The notes under the pieces are model-generated. The model searched no databases and had not been told where the DNA came from. It saw only the letters and a program-made list of their open reading frames with translations. This document shows, in pieces, positions 7,172-12,210 of a DNA stretch of 12,210 nucleotides (the first letter of the stretch is position 1; each line of letters starts with the position of its first letter). The position numbers and the translations under genes were made by a program. The DNA lies in the NCBI GenBank assembly GCA_025464025.1, contig JAODBP010000076.1:1-12210 (forward strand). Reading direction: 5' to 3'. This DNA is from Actinomycetes bacterium (GTDB lineage: Bacteria > Actinomycetota > Acidimicrobiia > Acidimicrobiales > CADCSY01).

Positions 7172-8677
7172 TCAGCGCTTCTTGGCCGCGGTCTTCTTGG
7201 CCGCGGTCTTCTTGGCCGGAGCCTTCCTGGCGGGCGCCTTCTTGGCCGGAGCCTTCTTGGCCGCGGTCTTCTTGGCGACTGCCTTCTTGGCCGGAGCCTT
7301 CTTGGCCGCGGTCTTCTTGGCGACGGTCTTCTTGGCCGGCGCCTTCTTGGCCGTGGTCTTCCTCGCCGGTGCCTTCTTGGCCACCGTCCTCTTGGCCACG
7401 GTCTTCTTCGCCGTTGTCTTCTTCGCCGGTGCCTTCTTGACCGCGGTCGCCTTCTTGGCGGCCGTGGTCTTCTTGGCGGGTGCCTTCTTGGCCGGTGCCT
7501 TCTTGGCTGTGGCCTTCTTGGTCGCTGCCAGGGTCGCCTCGCTTTCGGGCTGCTTTGCCCCGGGTTCCCCCGAGGCCTGATCCGTGCCGGTCGCAGCGCC
7601 GTTCGGCGCCTCCGTCACGGCCTTGCCGGCCGAGCGCGCACGCGTCGACCGCTTCTTGGCCGGGGCCGCGGCGTTGGCGGCCTCCAGCTCGATGTCGGCC
7701 ACCCCGGGCAGGGCGAGGTCGATGCCTCGCCGCGCCGCGTGGATGGCGTGCACCACGAACGTGTGCCGCTCGCCGCGCGTGAGCACCTCACGGGCGCTGC
7801 GCGGCGCGGGGTCGCCCAGGAGCTTGAGCGGGGCGTAGCACCGCACGTCGCCGATCTGGATGTAGGCCCCGTGGCTGCTGAACTCGACGACCTCGCCCTC
7901 GACCGTGCTGCCGGGCTGGTGCTCGGCGACGAACTCGATGAACGGGAGCGGCGGGTTGACCGGGTCGACCACCGTCGGCTGCTCGACCGGCGCGCTGTCG
8001 CGACCGCCGCGACCACGACGCCGCCGGCCCCGACCGGTGCCACCGTCGGCCTGGTCGTTGACGTCCGGCTGCACCTCCGGCTCACCCGCGGCCTTGCGGC
8101 CGCGACCGCGGGGCGGCGGGGCCTTCGGCTTCGGCATCGGCCCGAGGTCGGCGCCGCTGGACGTCGGCCCCGAGTGCGCTGCCGCCTTGGCCGCCGAGCC
8201 CGAGCTGGCGCGGGTGCGCTTGCGACCGGCGGCGCGGGTGGCCATGCGGCTCTTCGGGCCGCGCACCGGCGTGCGCTCGATGAAGACCCAGCCGACGCCC
8301 GGCACCGGCTTGCCCCCGACCAGGCGACCCTGGTCGAAGAGCCACTCGTACTCACCGTGGAACTCCTGGAACGAGTCGTTGGAGAACACGGTGGCGCCGA
8401 CGCGGTCGGCGATCTCGAGGATGAACTTGTCGCCCCGACCGATGCTGCCGGCCGGTGGCGTCAAGAGCTCGTTGGCCGCGAGTGCCTCGTCGTACATCTG
8501 CTTCTCGGACGGATCGATGCGGTGTTCGAAGGTCGCATCGACCACGACCGTGCAGAGCTCGTGGGGGCGCTCGGCCAGGAAGGCGCGCACTGCCTCGTCC
8601 AGTTGGGCGAGGCTCGGCAGCGACCGTCCTTCCGTTGCGATGTTGGAGCCGTCGACGACGACGTGTGATGGAGCCAT
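7172..8677 (-). CDS. NYN/Zc3h12a-like ribonuclease with S1 RNA-binding domain and histone-H1-like Lys/Ala tail
   Basis: The product is 501 residues in four parts. Residues 4-136 resemble the NYN/Zc3h12a (PIN-like) nuclease fold: VVVDGSNIA with D9 and N12, VVVDATF with D47, [12 protein letters not shown] with D83, and FSNDSFQEF with D101, all plausible metal ligands. Residues 137-253 are a basic, disordered linker with an RG cluster ([15 protein letters not shown], 213-227). Residues 254-325 resemble an S1 RNA-binding domain ([20 protein letters not shown]). Residues 387-501 are 22 pentapeptides of the form KK-A/T-x-A, like the tails of mycobacterial HupB and histone H1. It is probably a cytoplasmic ribonuclease held on RNA or the nucleoid; this is inferred from the domains and its substrate is unknown. 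ATG 8677 begins the first strand of the domain. The kgd stop lies 118 nt upstream. Confidence 0.85.
   Translation of the reverse strand: MAPSHVVVDGSNIATEGRSLPSLAQLDEAVRAFLAERPHELCTVVVDATFEHRIDPSEKQMYDEALAANELLTPPAGSIGRGDKFILEIADRVGATVFSNDSFQEFHGEYEWLFDQGRLVGGKPVPGVGWVFIERTPVRGPKSRMATRAAGRKRTRASSGSAAKAAAHSGPTSSGADLGPMPKPKAPPPRGRGRKAAGEPEVQPDVNDQADGGTGRGRRRRGRGGRDSAPVEQPTVVDPVNPPLPFIEFVAEHQPGSTVEGEVVEFSSHGAYIQIGDVRCYAPLKLLGDPAPRSAREVLTRGERHTFVVHAIHAARRGIDLALPGVADIELEAANAAAPAKKRSTRARSAGKAVTEAPNGAATGTDQASGEPGAKQPESEATLAATKKATAKKAPAKKAPAKKTTAAKKATAVKKAPAKKTTAKKTVAKRTVAKKAPARKTTAKKAPAKKTVAKKTAAKKAPAKKAVAKKTAAKKAPAKKAPARKAPAKKTAAKKTAAKKR
7175..7519 (-). repeat. Imperfect 15-bp tandem repeat encoding the Lys/Ala tail
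   Basis: About 22 units of roughly 15 bp encode residues 387-501 of the nuclease fusion. Each unit starts with a Lys-Lys (sometimes Lys-Arg or Arg-Lys) pair, seen on the plus strand as CTTCTTGGCC followed by a variable five bases. Two units are 18 bp ([12 protein letters not shown]). All units keep the reading frame. Such arrays vary in copy number between strains through slippage. Confidence 0.9.
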
Positions 8678-8795
8678 GTCGCGTGACAGTCAACCACCTC
8701 TGCGCGCGCTGTCTGCGGACCTCGCGCGTTTGCGCGAGTCGCGCGGCCGCGAACGCGCCGCGCCGAACGTCGCCGAGCCTACGAACTGGCGACCG
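8678..8795. other. Intergenic gap between kgd and the nuclease gene, with a 7-bp hairpin
   Basis: This 118-bp gap is one of only two non-coding stretches longer than 60 bases. It holds a perfect 7-bp hairpin, CTCGCGC (8721-8727) and GCGCGAG (8732-8738), with a GTTT loop, about 57 nt after the kgd stop. No T tract follows, so it is a weak terminator candidate. On the minus strand TTGACT lies 12 nt before the nuclease ATG, too close to act as its -35 for a start at that ATG. A GAGGTGG lies about 18 nt before the ATG, too far for a normal ribosome binding site. The true promoter of the nuclease gene is not clear. Confidence 0.4.
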
Positions 8796-11700
8796 TCAGA
8801 CGCCGGAGAACGCGCGGTCGACGAGGTCTTCCTGCTCGGCCGCGTGCACGCCCGCCGAGCCGGCGGCCGGACTTCCCGACTCCTCACGCGAGGAGTGGCC
8901 GAGCTTCATGCTGCCGGGCAACAGGTTGTGCAGCCGCCCGTGCACGAAGGGCCAGGCGCCCATGTTCTCCGGCTCCTCCTGGACCCAGAACACCGAGTCG
9001 GCGTTCTCGTACTTGGCGAGGATCCCGGCGACGAGGTCGGCCGGCCACGGGTAGACCTGCTCGACGCGCACGACGGCGACCGGCGCGCTCGTCTCCTGCT
9101 TGCGCTTCAGGAGGTCGTAGCCGACCTTGCCCGTCGAGAGCAGCACCCGTCGCACCGACGCCGGGTCGGTGGCCGTGGCGTCGTCGAGCACGGGCCGGAA
9201 CGAGCCCTCGGTGAACTCGCTCAGCGGCGAGCGCGCTTCCTTCGCGCGCAGCAGGTACTTCGGCGTGAAGACGATCAACGGGGTCTTCACCTCGTTGCGC
9301 ACCTGGCGTCGGAGGAGGTGGAAGAACTGCGCGGCCGTGGTGACGTTGCAGACCTGCATGTTGTCCTCGGCGCACAGCGTGAGGAACCGCTCGATGCGAC
9401 CCGACGAGTGCTCGGGGCCCTGCCCGTCGTAGCCGTGCGGGAGCAGCAGCACGAGGCCGGAGTTCTGGCCCCACTTGTCCTCGGACGACGAGACGAACTG
9501 GTCGACGATGATCTGGGCGCCGTTGAAGAAGTCGCCGAACTGCGCCTCCCAGACGCACAGCGCCTCGTCGTGGACGATCGAGTAGCCGTACTCGAAGCCC
9601 ATCGCCGCGTACTCGGAGAGCGACGAGTCGTAGATCCAGAACTTCCCCTGGTCCTGGCCGAGGTGGGCCAGCGGCGCGTACTCGCCGCCGGTCTCGTAGT
9701 CGACCAGCACGGCGTGGCGGTGCGAGAACGTGCCCCGTCGCGTGTCCTGGCCGGTGAAGCGGATGTCGCCGCCCTCGGCGAGGATCGTGCCGAGCCCGAG
9801 CGCCTCGCCCACGGCCCAGTCGGCCTCGCCCTCCTCCCACAGCTTGCGCCGGGCGTCGAACTGCTTGAGCAGCTTCGGGTGCACGGTGAAGCCGTCGGGG
9901 TGGGTGTCGAGCGCCCGGAACATGCGCTCGAGCTCCTCGCGGTCGACGGCGGTGCTGGCCGTCGACAACGTGTGGCTGATGCGCGGCGCCGGTCGCATGG
10001 GACCACCCTTGGGCGGCGCCGTCGAGCGGGTCTCGTCGAGCGCGGCCTGGAGGCGCTGCGAGAAGTCGTCGAGGGCGCGCTCGGCCTCCTCGAGGGTGAT
10101 GTCGCCGCGGCGCACGAGCGTCTCGACGTAGCGCTTGCGCACCGAGCGGCGGGCGTCGATGCGCTTGTACATGAGCGGCTGCGTGTAGCTCGGGTCGTCG
10201 CCCTCGTTGTGGCCGTGGCGCCGGTAGCACCACATGTCGATGACCACGTCGTGGTTGAACGCCTGGCGGAACTCGAAGGCGAGCCGGGCCGCCCGGACGC
10301 AGGCCTCGGGGTCGTCGCCGTTCACGTGCAGGATCGGCGCCTGGACCATCTTGGCCACGTCGGTGGCGTAGGTGGACGAGCGGCCGTACTCCGGCGCCGT
10401 GGTGAAGCCGAGCTGGTTGTTGATGACGAGGTGGACGGTGCCACCGGTGCGGTAGCCCTTGAGGTCGGAGAGGTTGAACACCTCGGCGACCACGCCCTGG
10501 CCGGCGAACGCGGCGTCGCCGTGGATGAGCAGCGGCAGCACCGAGTACGAGGTCGGCCGGTTGATGAGGTCCTGCATGGCGCGGACCATGCCCTCGACCA
10601 CCGGGTCGACGGCCTCGAGGTGCGACGGGTTGGCGGCCAGCTGGAGCGGCAGCTCGCTCCCCTTGCGGGAGGTGAACGTGCCCTTGGCACCGAGGTGGTA
10701 CTTCACGTCGCCCGAGCCCTGCACGGTGTGCGGGTCGATGTTGCCCTCGAACTCGTTGAAGATCTGGCCCAGCGACTTGCCGACGATGTTGGCCAGCACG
10801 TTGAGACGACCGCGGTGGGCCATGCCCATCACGGCGCCCTCGAGGCCGGCGTCGGCGGCGCACTCGAGCACGGCGTCGAGCAGGGGGATCGCCGACTCGC
10901 CGCCCTCGAGGCCGAAGCGCTTGGCCCCGACGTACTTGGTGGCGAGGAACTTCTCGAACGCCTCGGCCGCGTTGAGTCGCCCGAGGATGTGGCGCTGCTC
11001 GTCGGCGTCGAGGCTGACCCGCACGCCCTCGACGCGCGCCTGGATCCACTCCTTCTGGTCGGGATCCATGATGTGCATGTACTCGACGCCGGTGGTGCGG
11101 CAGTAGGCGTCGCGCAGGGTGTGCAGGATGTCGCCGAGGATCATCCGGTCGCGGCCGGCCAGGCCGCCGGTGAGGAACTCGCGGTCGAGGTCCCAGATGG
11201 TGAGGCCGTAGGTGGCCGGGTCGAGCTCGGGGTGGGTCTCGGGCTCCTTGACCGCCAGCGGGTCGAGGTCGGCGATGAGGTGGCCGCGCACCCGGAAGTT
11301 GTTGATGAGGCGCATGACCTGCATCTGCTTCCGGAGGTGGCTCTCGACCGAGTCGACCGGGTTGACGTCGCGGCGCCACTCGACGGCGGTGTACGGCACG
11401 CCGAGGGAGCGGAAGATCTCCTCGTAGAACTCGTCCTGGCCGAGCAGCAGCTCGTGGATCTTCTTGAGGAAGAGGCCGGACTCGGCGCCCTGGATGATGC
11501 GGTGGTCGTAGGTGGACGTGAGCGTGACCGTCTTCGACACGCCGAGGTCGGCCAGCGCCCGAGGGTCGGCAGCCTGGTACTCGGCCGGGAAGTCGATGGC
11601 GCCGGCCCCGACGATGACGCCCTGCCCGGGCATGAGGCGAGGCACCGACTGGACGGTGCCGATGGTGCCCGGGTTGGTGAGGGTGGCGGTGACCCCGGCG

Positions 11701-12210
11701 AAGTCCTCGGGCGCGATCTTGTTCGACTTCACCTTCCGGACGAGGTCCTCGTAGGCGCTGTGGAAGCCGCGGAAGTCGAGGGTGTCGGCCTCCTTGATGG
11801 AGGGCACCAGCAGCGTGCGGCTGCCGTCGGACTTCTCGACGTCGACGGCGAGGCCGAGGCCGACGTGCGAGTGGCGCACGATCGCCGGCTTGCCGTCGAT
11901 CTCGGCGTACGCCGCGTTCATCGCCGGCACCGACTTGAGGGCCTGGACGATGGCGTAGCCGATGAGGTGGGTGAAGCTGACCTTGCCGCCGAGCGTGCGG
12001 CCGAGGTAGCCGTTGATGATCGAGCGGTTGACCTCGAGCAGCTTGGCCGGGACGACGCGGAAGCTCGTGGCCGTGGGCACGCCCAGGCTCGACTCCATGT
12101 TGGTGACGATCCGGGCCGCCGCACCACGGAGCGGCTCGGCGCCCTCGGGGGTCGCCGTCGTGGGCTTGGGCGGGGCCGCGGGGGCCGCCGCCGGAGCCGG
12201 GGCCGCCGGT
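8796..12210 (-). CDS. kgd: Kgd: multifunctional 2-oxoglutarate decarboxylase/dehydrogenase E1 with fused E2-type succinyltransferase domain (partial, N-terminus missing)
   Basis: The frame is open from the window edge to TGA at 8796-8798, giving 1137 residues; roughly the first 100 of a normal ~1,230-residue protein lie outside. In order: a Pro/Ala-rich linker (PAAPAPAAAPAAPPKP), an E2-type acyltransferase domain starting LRGAAARIVTNMESSLGVPTATS and ending STYDHRIIQGAESG (catalytic-type His codon at 11502-11504), then the thiamine-diphosphate E1 part with GDAAFAGQGVVAE (near 10482-10520), HVNGDDPEA (near 10300-10321) and CYRRHGHNEGDDPS, and a C-terminal transketolase-like half (SPLSEYAAMGFEYGYS, LLLPHGYDGQGPEHSSGR, FFHLLRR, FWVQEEPENMGAWPF). 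This is the fused enzyme of mycobacteria and corynebacteria (Kgd/OdhA). It decarboxylates 2-oxoglutarate in the TCA cycle and works with separate lipoylated E2 and E3 subunits. No internal break is seen. Confidence 0.96.
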   Translation of the reverse strand, partial: PAAPAPAAAPAAPPKPTTATPEGAEPLRGAAARIVTNMESSLGVPTATSFRVVPAKLLEVNRSIINGYLGRTLGGKVSFTHLIGYAIVQALKSVPAMNAAYAEIDGKPAIVRHSHVGLGLAVDVEKSDGSRTLLVPSIKEADTLDFRGFHSAYEDLVRKVKSNKIAPEDFAGVTATLTNPGTIGTVQSVPRLMPGQGVIVGAGAIDFPAEYQAADPRALADLGVSKTVTLTSTYDHRIIQGAESGLFLKKIHELLLGQDEFYEEIFRSLGVPYTAVEWRRDVNPVDSVESHLRKQMQVMRLINNFRVRGHLIADLDPLAVKEPETHPELDPATYGLTIWDLDREFLTGGLAGRDRMILGDILHTLRDAYCRTTGVEYMHIMDPDQKEWIQARVEGVRVSLDADEQRHILGRLNAAEAFEKFLATKYVGAKRFGLEGGESAIPLLDAVLECAADAGLEGAVMGMAHRGRLNVLANIVGKSLGQIFNEFEGNIDPHTVQGSGDVKYHLGAKGTFTSRKGSELPLQLAANPSHLEAVDPVVEGMVRAMQDLINRPTSYSVLPLLIHGDAAFAGQGVVAEVFNLSDLKGYRTGGTVHLVINNQLGFTTAPEYGRSSTYATDVAKMVQAPILHVNGDDPEACVRAARLAFEFRQAFNHDVVIDMWCYRRHGHNEGDDPSYTQPLMYKRIDARRSVRKRYVETLVRRGDITLEEAERALDDFSQRLQAALDETRSTAPPKGGPMRPAPRISHTLSTASTAVDREELERMFRALDTHPDGFTVHPKLLKQFDARRKLWEEGEADWAVGEALGLGTILAEGGDIRFTGQDTRRGTFSHRHAVLVDYETGGEYAPLAHLGQDQGKFWIYDSSLSEYAAMGFEYGYSIVHDEALCVWEAQFGDFFNGAQIIVDQFVSSSEDKWGQNSGLVLLLPHGYDGQGPEHSSGRIERFLTLCAEDNMQVCNVTTAAQFFHLLRRQVRNEVKTPLIVFTPKYLLRAKEARSPLSEFTEGSFRPVLDDATATDPASVRRVLLSTGKVGYDLLKRKQETSAPVAVVRVEQVYPWPADLVAGILAKYENADSVFWVQEEPENMGAWPFVHGRLHNLLPGSMKLGHSSREESGSPAAGSAGVHAAEQEDLVDRAFSGV

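Noticed and set aside
7175..7519. Regular repeats that might be a CRISPR array
   Set aside because: The repeats are tandem 15-bp coding units without spacers and stay in frame with the upstream domains, so they encode a protein tail.
8884..11379. An 831-codon minus-strand frame inside kgd
   Set aside because: It is a second frame of kgd with Arg/Pro/Ala-rich nonsense composition; the kgd frame has clear family motifs throughout.

Overview
The window looks like chromosomal DNA from a very GC-rich actinobacterium, possibly of the Acidimicrobiia (Ilumatobacter/Iamia-like). The grounds are the base composition, the GTG starts, a fused Kgd-type 2-oxoglutarate enzyme, an HRDC-tailed helicase end, a DUF2505-type protein and a Lys/Ala-rich basic tail. 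This placement is an inference; no rRNA or other taxonomic marker is present.

Layout. On the plus strand, bases 1-1521 hold the 3' end of an HRDC-domain helicase (UvrD2-like), a Phd/VapC-type toxin-antitoxin pair with overlapping genes, and a DUF2505/SRPBCC-fold protein. The rest of the window is on the minus strand and is nearly gapless. In transcription order it holds: the 3' nine-tenths of kgd (8796-12210); a three-module protein with an NYN/Zc3h12a-type nuclease domain, an S1 domain and a histone-H1-like tail (7172-8677); a UgpCAEB-like ABC importer (ATPase, two permeases, lipoprotein binding protein; 2953-7099); exonuclease III (2150-2938); and a hotdog-fold thioesterase (1518-2150). The thioesterase and the DUF2505 gene converge and share the bases of their stop codons.

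How the genes work together. The importer genes are joined by 1-nt spacing or by overlaps and should form one translationally coupled operon. The binding protein resembles UgpB, so glycerol-3-phosphate or a glycerophosphodiester is the best guess for substrate. xthA and the thioesterase follow directly, but a TANNNT box placed exactly before the xthA start suggests they can also be transcribed alone. The same arrangement, a TANNNT box 6-7 nt before a start codon with no Shine-Dalgarno sequence, occurs at the antitoxin and DUF2505 genes. It suggests widespread leaderless transcription.

The item most worth following up is the NYN-S1-basic-tail protein: a predicted ribonuclease joined to an RNA-binding domain, an RG-rich linker and 22 Lys/Ala pentapeptides like those of mycobacterial HupB or eukaryotic H1. 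No stretch of 300 bases lacks a gene. No tRNA, rRNA, CRISPR array or insertion sequence was seen.
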